Part shown: positions 17,541 through 25,439 of the stretch, in pieces
Layout: every line of letters begins with the position of its first letter
How positions within the stretch are numbered: the stretch's first letter is position 1
Source: SMWD01 sp964629475
GTDB taxonomy: Bacteria; Pseudomonadota; Gammaproteobacteria; Steroidobacterales; GCA-2729495
Assembly (NCBI GenBank): GCA_964629475.1
Contig: CAZVQW010000001.1
Coordinates: 375,333 to 439,332 of the forward strand
Length of the DNA: 64,000 nucleotides
Reading direction: 5' to 3'
Program-made: the position numbers and the translations under genes
The notes under the pieces: model-generated
Told to the model about the DNA's origin: nothing
Seen by the model: only the letters and a program-made list of their open reading frames with translations
Databases searched by the model: none

Positions 17541-18734
17541 TCAGGCGCAGAGAAACTCCGCCTGTACACCCTGCTGCCCGGCAGCCTGCCTGATTTCATC
17601 AAGGTAGACAGGATTCATGACGATAATAACCTGCGGCTGGTGGTTGGCCAGGTGTTCGACCGGGACGACTTCCTGGCCGGTTCCGGCCACGTACTTGCCG
17701 TGTTTGTGAACATTGATATCCACAATGTACTCAACCGTTGCGGCAATATCCCGGCCCAGTGCATTCAGAAAACTGACACCCTTCGAACCGGCGCCCCAGG
17801 CCACCGTTCTCGCACCGCTTTCAGCCAGTTGTGCGATCCGTTCCTGCCAGGCACCAAGATCATGCGCATAGCGTTGCGGAAACTCTCTTGCGGCTCGCTC
17901 CAGATCTGTCACTACCTCCGGCGCCGGCATTGAAACCTCGCCGGTCGTGCGTGCTTCCAGCCCCAGAAATTGCCCGCTGAACTGTTCGTAGACCCGCTCA
18001 ACCTCGAATCCGGCGGCACGAAATGCATATTCGAGCGACTGCCGGCTGAAATACGCCGGATGTTCGTAGATGATATCCCAGAGGGCATCCCCGACCAGCG
18101 TCAGCGACCCGTTCGGCACCTCGAAGTAGATCGGTAACCCGCTCTGCTCTCCCAACCCCTGTCGAATGCCGGTCAAAAAAGCTACCGGATTGTCGACATG
18201 CTCCAGCACGTGACGACAACAGACAAAATCAGGCTTTAGCGAGGCGTGCTTGGCACTGAAAAATTCATTGGAGAACGTCACGGATCCAGCCGCTAATCCG
18301 GCAATACGGCCCTCCTCAACGCTCTGATCGAAGCCATAGCCCTGGTTGGCGCCCTTTTCGCACAAGGTGGCGAGAAATTCACCCTTACCGCAACCGATTT
18401 CCAGAACTTTCTTGCCGCGCAGATCGTATTGCTCGATCAGCCGATCGGCCAGTTCATTGGCAAACCCGGAAAACAACTCTGAAAAGTGCAGCGAGTTTTC
18501 ATATCCCTGGGAGTACTCGACCAGCGACTCATCGAAGCTCTGGTTGTAGATATGCCCACAGTCACCACAGCGTACCAGTTCGATATCGGCAACCCGGGCG
18601 TTCAGCGCAGCGTCCCGCGTCGACCACAATACGTTGCAGAAAACCGGTGCACTATTAATTGTCACCAGATGCAAGGAGGAGCTATTGCTACAAACCGGGC
18701 AGGCCTCATGCAGCTTTCTATCGCTGGAGGTCAT
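17541..18734 (-). CDS. zinc-ribbon SAM-dependent C-methyltransferase-like protein (1)
   Basis: This 397-residue protein has three parts. An N-terminal zinc ribbon carries Cys pairs CPVC near residue 14 and CGDC near 57. A central SAM domain has motif I KKVLEIGCGKGEFLATLCEKGANQGYGFD near residue 108 and FVCCRHVLEHVDNPVAFL. A C-terminal Rossmann-like domain starts at ARTVAWGAGSKGVSFLNALG. This order matches sugar-nucleotide C-methyltransferases and related enzymes with a C-terminal C-methyltransferase domain. It is the last gene of a packed minus-strand run and a clear paralogue of the next gene. The sugar substrate is unknown. Confidence 0.87.
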   Translation of the reverse strand: MTSSDRKLHEACPVCSNSSSLHLVTINSAPVFCNVLWSTRDAALNARVADIELVRCGDCGHIYNQSFDESLVEYSQGYENSLHFSELFSGFANELADRLIEQYDLRGKKVLEIGCGKGEFLATLCEKGANQGYGFDQSVEEGRIAGLAAGSVTFSNEFFSAKHASLKPDFVCCRHVLEHVDNPVAFLTGIRQGLGEQSGLPIYFEVPNGSLTLVGDALWDIIYEHPAYFSRQSLEYAFRAAGFEVERVYEQFSGQFLGLEARTTGEVSMPAPEVVTDLERAAREFPQRYAHDLGAWQERIAQLAESGARTVAWGAGSKGVSFLNALGRDIAATVEYIVDINVHKHGKYVAGTGQEVVPVEHLANHQPQVIIVMNPVYLDEIRQAAGQQGVQAEFLCA

Positions 18735-18741
18735 GATGGCA

Positions 18742-19923
18742 TCACAGTGCGTGGATTTCGGGGTTCAGGCCGAGTTTCAGCAAATCATCCTGGATTTCCG
18801 GCACATAAACACGGTTCATGACGATCACAACATCCGGCTTGATGTCCTGCAATGCGGCCGGAGCCACAATCTTCTGCCCGCTGCCAGCCATGAAATGCTC
18901 GTGACGATAGGGGTTAATATCAACCACATTCTCGATATGACAATCGTCACCCATTGCGTGAAGGAAGGAGACCGCTTTCGAACCAGAGCCCCACAAAACG
19001 ACGGTCGAGCCTGCATCCTTCCAGCCCCGGAGTCGATCTCGCCAATTACCGACTTTCGACATGCAGCGCTGCGAAAAAGTGCTGACCAGGTTGCGCAGCT
19101 CACTTATATCCTCTTCACCGTCGAGAAGCGGGGAAGCGTCGGCGCCCTCCTCACTGAGGCGTGCCTCAATAGTGAGATACTGCGCCTCATACTCGGTTTC
19201 GATGGTCAGGATCTCAAATCCATGACGACGGAACAACCCGGCTATCGACCCGCCTGTGAAATAGGAACAATGTTCGTAATAGATGTCTTCGTACGCGCAA
19301 TCGATGAGAATCCGCAAAGCCTCGGGAATCTGGAAGAACACGATGCTGTCGTGATCCTTTACCGCGTTGCGAACCGCGCCGATAAATTTCGAAACGGTGG
19401 GGATATGCTCGAGCGTCATCTTACAGGCGACAAAATCACCCTTGTACGATGCGTACTTCTCTGAGTAGAAATCGGTGATGACGTTGATGTCACCCGCTTC
19501 CTCATCATTTCCGCGCTCCGCGTGGAAACCCGGATCAAAACCAATTCCGGAATTCGACCCGAGCCTGCACAACAAGTTTAAAAACTCGCCCTTGCCGCAA
19601 CCGATTTCCATAATGACCTTGTTTTTCAGCTCATAACGGTCGACAAGCTGCTGCGCCAGGGCTTTATGGAACCCCTGAAATGTCGGCGAGAAACCCTGAG
19701 TTTCTTCGTAACGCGCTGAGTACTCGGTTCGCTCAGGTACAAATGCGGAATTCCAGATAAATCCACAGTCATCGCAGAAACTCAGATGAATATTGCCTTT
19801 CGGATAGCCGAGTGCTTCCTCGCGGCTGGCAAGCAAGATACAACTGTTGGTAGGCACCGATTCCAGCTCATAGAACACATTGGTGTTACTAGATGCGCAG
19901 GCAGGGCATTCAGGATTTGGCAT
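18742..19923 (-). CDS. zinc-ribbon SAM-dependent C-methyltransferase-like protein (2)
   Basis: From the ATG at 19923 the protein has 393 residues and opens MPNPECPACASSNTNVFYELESVPTNS. An open frame 38 codons longer overlaps the upstream gene and is not needed. It shows the same layout as its neighbour: Cys pairs CPAC and CDDC, SAM motif I VIMEIGCGKGEFLNLLCRLGSNSGIGFD, and a C-terminal domain with STVVLWGSGSKAVSFLHAMGDD. It follows the neighbour's pattern block by block (EYSARYEETQGFSPTFQGFHKALAQQLVDRYEL), which indicates a tandem duplication followed by divergence. It lies 31 bases after the third methyltransferase gene and 7 before the first. The substrate is unknown. Confidence 0.87.
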   Translation of the reverse strand: MPNPECPACASSNTNVFYELESVPTNSCILLASREEALGYPKGNIHLSFCDDCGFIWNSAFVPERTEYSARYEETQGFSPTFQGFHKALAQQLVDRYELKNKVIMEIGCGKGEFLNLLCRLGSNSGIGFDPGFHAERGNDEEAGDINVITDFYSEKYASYKGDFVACKMTLEHIPTVSKFIGAVRNAVKDHDSIVFFQIPEALRILIDCAYEDIYYEHCSYFTGGSIAGLFRRHGFEILTIETEYEAQYLTIEARLSEEGADASPLLDGEEDISELRNLVSTFSQRCMSKVGNWRDRLRGWKDAGSTVVLWGSGSKAVSFLHAMGDDCHIENVVDINPYRHEHFMAGSGQKIVAPAALQDIKPDVVIVMNRVYVPEIQDDLLKLGLNPEIHAL

Positions 19924-19954
19924 GGTCGGTCGCTCCCTTTGCGAACCAGGCGCG

Positions 19955-21199
19955 TCAGACAACTTTAAGCTCGGGCAACGGTATGATGAATTTTCCGCCT
20001 TTACTGCGAAACTCGGCCTGCTGCTCGAGAATCTCATCAGCGAAATTCCACGGCAGAATCAATACATAATCGGGCATGGATTCGAGCAAATGCTCGGGCG
20101 CATGAATTGGCTGCAACTGCCCGGACATATACTTGCCCTGCTTGAATTCGTTGCGGTCGACAATGTATTCCATCAGATTACTGTCGATACCGACATAATT
20201 AATCAGCGTGCAACCCTTGGCAGCAGCGCCATAGCCCGCTATTCGCTTGCCCTGTGAATGCAAATCCTGCAACAGGCTCAGCAGAGACTCTTTGAATCCA
20301 CGCACACGTTCGGCAAAATCGCGGTAAAACTCAGGCTGATCGATGCCGATCTCGCGCTCCTCCGCCAGCAGTGTTTTGACCGACTGCTGCACATTTTCTT
20401 TCTTGCCGAAAAAGAACCGCAGCGAGCCGCCGTGAATCGGGATTCTGCGCACATCGTTCAGATACATTCCGTGCCTGCGAAACAAAGCATCGACTGACAT
20501 AACAGAGAAGTAACACAGATGCTGGTGATAAATCGTGTCAAACTCATTCTTCTCGATCAGGTCGCGGACGTACGGAGCCTCGATAACGACAACGCCGTCT
20601 TCGCTCAGAATCTCACCAATACCTGCAACGAACCCGTTGGTGTCGGCAACGTGGGCCAATACGTTGTTGCCGTGAATAACATCGGCACTAATACCGTCAT
20701 CACGCAATTTCTTCGCCTCATCATGCGAAAAAAACGTAATCAAAGTATCGATTCCGGCTTCCTGAGCTTTTTTGGCCGGTGCCTCGGACGGATCGATACC
20801 CAGCACACGAATACCCTGCTGATGATAGTACTGAAGAAGGTAGCCGTCATTGCTCGCCAGTTCTACGACGAGGTTATCGCCGGTCAGATTCCGTGCGGCA
20901 ATAATCTCCTCGACATTCTTCTTCGTATGTTCAAGTAACGATGCCGAGACCGATGAGAAATACGGGTAGTCTGCATAGAACAGTATCTCGGGGGCAACCG
21001 TTTCAACGATCTGTACCAGTGAGCATGACTTGCAAAAAACCGCATGCAACGGACACTTGTATTCATCGTCCGCGGGATTTGTCGGCAGGCGATCTGCCAG
21101 CGGCGATATGCCGAGATCCAGAATCTGCTCGAGATCCGCCGAACCACAGGATCGGCATCCATCCTGACCGGGAGCGCCCTTGATATATTCAGCTTCCAT
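19955..21199 (-). CDS. SAM-dependent sugar C-methyltransferase (TylCIII/NovU-like)
   Basis: This 414-residue protein has the full three-domain layout of NDP-hexose C-methyltransferases. The zinc ribbon (CRSCGSADLEQILDLGISPLADRLP, later CPLHAVFCKSC) is in the first 60 residues. The SAM domain follows (NLVVELASNDGYLLQYYHQQGIRVLGIDPSE, then DVIHGNNVLAHVADTNGFV). The C-terminal domain carries the block GKRIAGYGAAAKGCTLINYVGIDSNLMEYIVDRNEFKQGKYMSG. The motif EAPYVRDLIEKNEFDTIYHQHLCYFSV is characteristic of the family. It adds a methyl group to a 4-keto sugar in well-studied members. Together with RfbF and the SDR gene upstream it suggests a branched or C-methylated deoxysugar, though no 4,6-dehydratase is recognised. 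Confidence 0.9.
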   Translation of the reverse strand: MEAEYIKGAPGQDGCRSCGSADLEQILDLGISPLADRLPTNPADDEYKCPLHAVFCKSCSLVQIVETVAPEILFYADYPYFSSVSASLLEHTKKNVEEIIAARNLTGDNLVVELASNDGYLLQYYHQQGIRVLGIDPSEAPAKKAQEAGIDTLITFFSHDEAKKLRDDGISADVIHGNNVLAHVADTNGFVAGIGEILSEDGVVVIEAPYVRDLIEKNEFDTIYHQHLCYFSVMSVDALFRRHGMYLNDVRRIPIHGGSLRFFFGKKENVQQSVKTLLAEEREIGIDQPEFYRDFAERVRGFKESLLSLLQDLHSQGKRIAGYGAAAKGCTLINYVGIDSNLMEYIVDRNEFKQGKYMSGQLQPIHAPEHLLESMPDYVLILPWNFADEILEQQAEFRSKGGKFIIPLPELKVV

Positions 21200-21212
21200 G
21201 AAGCGGCCGCCG

Positions 21213-22262
21213 TTAGCTGCTAACAGACGCAGTCTGCGCCTGCTGCCAACGAAGTGAGTTGTCGAGTTGTCCGTCTTCGATCAACTTCTTGATATGCGCT
21301 ATGCGCATGAAACGCTCACCCTCGAAATCTTCCAGCTTCAGGCCAACCTTGCAGAATGACTCATAAAGCTGCTCAACTCCACGGCGTGCCGTCCACTGCG
21401 GCTTGAAACCGGGCAGCTCACGGGCAATGCGATTGCAATCGACACGATAGCAACGCTTATCCGGGCCCGCATCTGTTGCAAATTCTATTTCACAACCCGG
21501 CACAACCTGCTTGACGATATCGGCAAGGTCCCTGATCTGGTAATTTTCGGTCGTCGTGCCAACATTGAAGGCCTGATTATGAACGACATCGATCGGCGTG
21601 CTGATTGCAGCCAGATAAGCACGCGAGATGTCCTCGACGTGCACCAGCGGGCGCCACGGCGAGCCATCGCTCTTCAGAAAAACCTTGCCCGTGGTAAAGG
21701 CCCAGGCCGTCAGATTGTTGATTACCAGGTCAAAACGAATGCGTGGTGACAAGCCGAAGGCCGTAGAGGCACGCAAGTATGTCGGGCTAAATGAGTCATC
21801 CGCCAATTCTCTGAGTGCCAGTTCGACCGCAACCTTCGAAATCCCATACGGCGTTACCGGGTTAAATTCCGCATCCTCAGTCAGGAACTGCTCATCCGAT
21901 GCACCGTAATTACTGCACGATGAGGCGAATACAAAGCGTCTGACACCCGCCTGCTTGGCGAGGCGCGCAAGCCGAATCGAAGCCTGCTCATTTATCTCTT
22001 CTGTCAGGTTAGGGTTGTAATCACCGAGCGGATCATTCGACAAACCGGCAAGATGAATAATTGCGTCAAAGCCCTCTACGTCGGACAGCTGCGCGTCGCG
22101 AACGTCAATTTTTCGCGTCGGAATGTCCGGAACTTCACCGACGTAGGTGCAATGCCCGAACAAATCAGCATCCAGACCGGATACATCGTGGCCGTTTTCA
22201 AGCAACAAGGGAACCAGCGTGGTGCCAATGTAGCCAAGATTACCGGTAACAAGAACTCGCAT
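21213..22262 (-). CDS. NAD-dependent sugar epimerase/dehydratase (extended SDR)
   Basis: This 349-residue extended SDR protein acts on nucleotide sugars. The cofactor motif TGNLGYIGTTLV is at residues 6-17, FVFASSCSNYGASD carries the catalytic Ser region, and TPYGISK is the YxxxK pair. GSPWRPLVHVEDISRAYLAA and NQAFNVGTTTENYQIRDLADIV are typical of this group. It starts 2 bases after the rfbF stop and is followed 13 bases on by the C-methyltransferase, so the three surely form one transcript. The reaction (epimerase, dehydratase or reductase) cannot be set from sequence. It might replace the missing CDP-glucose 4,6-dehydratase, but that is speculation. Confidence 0.87.
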   Translation of the reverse strand: MRVLVTGNLGYIGTTLVPLLLENGHDVSGLDADLFGHCTYVGEVPDIPTRKIDVRDAQLSDVEGFDAIIHLAGLSNDPLGDYNPNLTEEINEQASIRLARLAKQAGVRRFVFASSCSNYGASDEQFLTEDAEFNPVTPYGISKVAVELALRELADDSFSPTYLRASTAFGLSPRIRFDLVINNLTAWAFTTGKVFLKSDGSPWRPLVHVEDISRAYLAAISTPIDVVHNQAFNVGTTTENYQIRDLADIVKQVVPGCEIEFATDAGPDKRCYRVDCNRIARELPGFKPQWTARRGVEQLYESFCKVGLKLEDFEGERFMRIAHIKKLIEDGQLDNSLRWQQAQTASVSS

Positions 22263-22264
22263 TA

Positions 22265-23038
22265 TTACTCTCCAAATTTCCAGGGTGGATTGCCGCTATC
22301 CCAGAGTTTCTGCAACAGGTGCTTTTCACGCAATGTATCCATGCACTGCCAGAATGACTCATGCTTGTAGGCAAATAACTCGCCGTCCGCGGCCAGTCGT
22401 TCCAATGGCGCATCCTCCCACATCGTATTGTCACCTTCGATATAGTCGAAGATGCCGGGCTCCAGAACGAAAAATGCTCCGTTGATCCACCCTTCGGCAG
22501 TCTGCGGTTTCTCCGAAAACTGTTCAATCCGGTCGCCATCGAAATGCAGGTGCCCATATCGTGCCGTGGGCCTGACGGCTGTCATCGTTGCGAGCTTTCC
22601 ATGGCTGCGATGAAATTTCAGCAATGCATCCAGATCCACATCGGAAAGACCGTCACCCCATGTCAGCATGAACGTCGAATCACCCACCCAGGGTTTCAGA
22701 CGTTTGATCCTTCCCCCCGTCAGTGTCGGCAAGCCCGTATCGACGAGGTCGATTTTCCAGTTTTCAGTCTCACGGTGGTGGGTCACTTCGCCGGTACCCA
22801 TGTCGACGGTCATGTGACCGTTCATCTGGGTAAAATCCTGCATCCAGCGCTTGATGTACTCGCCTTTGTAGCCTAGCGCAATGACAAACTCACGATAACC
22901 ATAGTGAGCGTAGTGCTTCATGATGTGCCAGAGAATAGGCCGACCGCCGATCTCCACCATTGGTTTCGGGCGTGTCTCCGTTTCTTCGGCTAACCGGGTA
23001 CCGGCGCCCCCTGCCAGAATAGCTACTTTCATATTCAT
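22265..23038 (-). CDS. rfbF: glucose-1-phosphate cytidylyltransferase
   Basis: RfbF makes CDP-glucose from CTP and glucose-1-phosphate, the entry to CDP-dideoxyhexoses. The 257 residues match the family's usual length. The nucleotidyltransferase motif VAILAGGAGTRLAEETETRPKPMVEIGG opens the protein, followed by ILWHIMKHYAHYGYREFVIALGYKGEYIKRW and MLTWGDGLSDVDLDALLKFH. The start could be the second ATG at 23032. The genes that normally follow, rfbG (4,6-dehydratase) and rfbH (PLP-dependent dehydratase), are not seen. The next genes are an SDR protein and methyltransferases. About 155 bases separate this gene from the upstream glycosyltransferase, so it may have its own promoter. Confidence 0.93.
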   Translation of the reverse strand: MNMKVAILAGGAGTRLAEETETRPKPMVEIGGRPILWHIMKHYAHYGYREFVIALGYKGEYIKRWMQDFTQMNGHMTVDMGTGEVTHHRETENWKIDLVDTGLPTLTGGRIKRLKPWVGDSTFMLTWGDGLSDVDLDALLKFHRSHGKLATMTAVRPTARYGHLHFDGDRIEQFSEKPQTAEGWINGAFFVLEPGIFDYIEGDNTMWEDAPLERLAADGELFAYKHESFWQCMDTLREKHLLQKLWDSGNPPWKFGE

Positions 23039-23193
23039 TATCGATTCTTTACCAGTATTGAATTCTTTTTAGTTCTCCGCACAGACAAAGCGGCAGAGCA
23101 AGAACCTAGGCAGCGAATTATATAGGTATTGCACATCGCGCAGCATCTACACAGATCACATAAACTGCTGCCTCGGATTTATTATGTCCAGAC

Positions 23194-24126
23194 TCATTCG
23201 GCATCTGCCGGGCACGCGCATGGGCGTCCCTGCCGTGGGTAATACGTTAAATCAGACCACAGCAGGCGCCAGTTTCCCCAGCGAATCCAGCGCAGTATCA
23301 CGGCATGGCAACGTACCGCAGTTCGCGCATCGATACCGGTCCGGAATACCGCCGATGAATAGGCCCTCAGCAGGCGCCAGTGCGGAAATGTCTTGCTGCC
23401 GGCCTTGTCGGGGTCGAACCAGCCGATTCTCTCCTGCAGATCGGGCTCTGTGCGCGTCGAGCGCCCCTCGTATTCACGATGAAACATCATGAACCCGGGC
23501 AGCTTGATCAGCTTCCCGTGCAGAGCCAGTTCGGCCAGCAGAACGCGGTCGGAACCGACGTATTTATCGATCAGCGGTGTCCGTTCGAGCACATCACGGC
23601 GAATCAGGCCAAAAATTGAAATGCACGAATGATTTTCCAGAACGAAGTGATGATAGCGCTCCACAACATCGCCCGCATCACCGCGAAGATCCGTTTCCGT
23701 ATCGTAAACCGGGCCAATTTCCGCACCTTCATGATCCACGTCCAGTGCGTTCGCATAGACAAGTACGACCTGCTCGTCGGCATTCAGCACATCCACGCAT
23801 TGCTGTAAAAATTCTCCAGCGACGTAGTCATCGTGAGCGGCCCACTTGAAATAACGCCCCGTGGACTCGGCAAATGCGGCATTGAAGTTTGCCGCCGCCC
23901 CCAGATTTCGCGGCTGCCGGACATAGCGTATGCGCGAATCCCGGGCGGCGAGACCGCGTACAACATCACCGGTACTATCTGTCGAGGCATTATCCGACAC
24001 AATAAGTTCCATGTCCTGGAATGACTGCGCCAGCAGCGTCTCAATCGCCTCGGCGATGAAAGCCTCACCGTTGTAGACCGGCAGGCCGATACTGACCAGC
24101 GGTGGCACCTGTTTTGCGCCAGCCAC
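23194..24126 (-). CDS. family 2 glycosyltransferase
   Basis: This 310-residue GT-A type glycosyltransferase opens PLVSIGLPVYNGEAFIAEAIETLLAQSFQDMELIVSDNASTDST, the classic family 2 N-terminus. The metal/donor site is likely WAAHDDYVAGEFLQQCVDVL near residue 95. No membrane helices are seen, so it acts on the cytosolic face of the inner membrane. The start is a GTG directly after the stop of the upstream gene (24127-24129), so translation is probably coupled. It adds one sugar of the repeat unit; donor and linkage are unknown. Confidence 0.88.
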   Translation of the reverse strand: MAGAKQVPPLVSIGLPVYNGEAFIAEAIETLLAQSFQDMELIVSDNASTDSTGDVVRGLAARDSRIRYVRQPRNLGAAANFNAAFAESTGRYFKWAAHDDYVAGEFLQQCVDVLNADEQVVLVYANALDVDHEGAEIGPVYDTETDLRGDAGDVVERYHHFVLENHSCISIFGLIRRDVLERTPLIDKYVGSDRVLLAELALHGKLIKLPGFMMFHREYEGRSTRTEPDLQERIGWFDPDKAGSKTFPHWRLLRAYSSAVFRTGIDARTAVRCHAVILRWIRWGNWRLLWSDLTYYPRQGRPCACPADAE

Positions 24127-25287
24127 CTAGTCCGCCAACCGCTCGGTAATGGTTGCAGCAATAGCCTCGACCGACCGTTCCCAGTCGTAAGCACGGGCCG
24201 TGGACCGCCGTACATCTTGCCGGTCCACGGAATTTGCGTCAGCTGACAGGTTTCGCTCAATCGCAGCGCACCATTCGTCTGCCGTGCCGGCAAAATCCAC
24301 CACCTCTGCAAATTCCCTGACGGTCTTGATCGGTGAACTAACCACCGGTTTGCCGGCCGCAAGATATTCATGCAGCTTCAACGGGTAAATGTACTGCGTG
24401 TATGCATTCACTTCGTAACACATCGTACAGACATCGACATGCTGCACATAGGCCGGTAGCGCCGCTGCAGGCTTTGCACCCAGTAAATGTACGTTGGCGC
24501 TATTCTCCATCTCTTCGAGATAGTGCACCTTGCCTTCGACGTTACCGACCGGGCCAACCAAAACAAACGACCAGTCCGGTCTGCTCAGCGCTATATCACG
24601 CATCATTTCGAGATCGAGCTGCTTCTTGATCACGCCGACATAGGCGATTCGTGGTCCGGATATGCCGGCCAGATCCGGAGGTTCGGACTCAAGGGTAGCG
24701 TATGCCTGAAAATCGACCCCATTCGGAATATATTGCGTGTGCCGGTTGATCTGCCCTTTTTTCTCCATCAGGCCGGGCGAATGAATGAAAACCTGGTCCA
24801 CGCGTTGCATCAAGCACGACTCTTCCGGCGACAACGGCACCTCCGTCTCCGAAAACGAATACTCGTCATCGATGTGATACAGGCTCAGGTCGTGTTCGAT
24901 CTCATCGAGCACACCGCCGTATTCGGGACGCCAGACATACAGTACGATCCGGCTGCAGCCCAGATTACGTGCCTGCTGCAACACCCGACGCCGAACCTGG
25001 CGCTGCAGATAATTTGCCAGCGGACGCGGACGATATAATTCCGGCCTCCATCGTGAGTGCGTGAAGACAGAAAAATTTTTATCGTACTCACCTGCATCAC
25101 CGCCAGTTGCGTGTTCCGGAGTTCCGGTCCACGCTTCCCGCCAACCTGAATTAGGCGAGACCCACAGGACATTGAAATAACGACTCAAACGCGGCAACAC
25201 CTGGTGGCGGACACCCCACACACCGCTCCAGTGATCCGGCACAAAGGCGATCACACAGATGTCCGAACGAAACGGCCTGACAGTCAC
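24127..25287 (-). CDS. group 1 (GT-B) glycosyltransferase
   Basis: This 386-residue GT-B protein has an N-terminal acceptor domain (DICVIAFVPDHWSGVWGVRHQVLPRLSRYFNVLWVSPNSGW) and a C-terminal donor domain (GISGPRIAYVGVIKKQLDLEMM, WSFVLVGPVGNVEGKVHYLEEM, then the end block YIYPLKLHEYLAAGKPVVSSPIKTVREF). The E-x7-E region LHEYLAAGKPVV is typical of GT4-like enzymes. It is the first gene of the minus-strand run down to 17.5 kb and is directly joined to the family 2 enzyme. The upstream 150 bases must carry the promoter; no clear element was seen. The donor sugar is unknown. Confidence 0.87.
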   Translation of the reverse strand: MTVRPFRSDICVIAFVPDHWSGVWGVRHQVLPRLSRYFNVLWVSPNSGWREAWTGTPEHATGGDAGEYDKNFSVFTHSRWRPELYRPRPLANYLQRQVRRRVLQQARNLGCSRIVLYVWRPEYGGVLDEIEHDLSLYHIDDEYSFSETEVPLSPEESCLMQRVDQVFIHSPGLMEKKGQINRHTQYIPNGVDFQAYATLESEPPDLAGISGPRIAYVGVIKKQLDLEMMRDIALSRPDWSFVLVGPVGNVEGKVHYLEEMENSANVHLLGAKPAAALPAYVQHVDVCTMCYEVNAYTQYIYPLKLHEYLAAGKPVVSSPIKTVREFAEVVDFAGTADEWCAAIERNLSADANSVDRQDVRRSTARAYDWERSVEAIAATITERLAD

Positions 25288-25439
25288 ATTCAGTTAAACC
25301 TGTATTCTCGTCTGTATCGAACCCGGTTCCCGGAATCGTTTCATCGCCATTGTATCTTCCCGGTCAGGCCGAGCGAACGCATTGCGAGAGAAATCGTGAT
25401 TACGATCGTCGCCAGGATATTAACAAACTCGACAATCGA

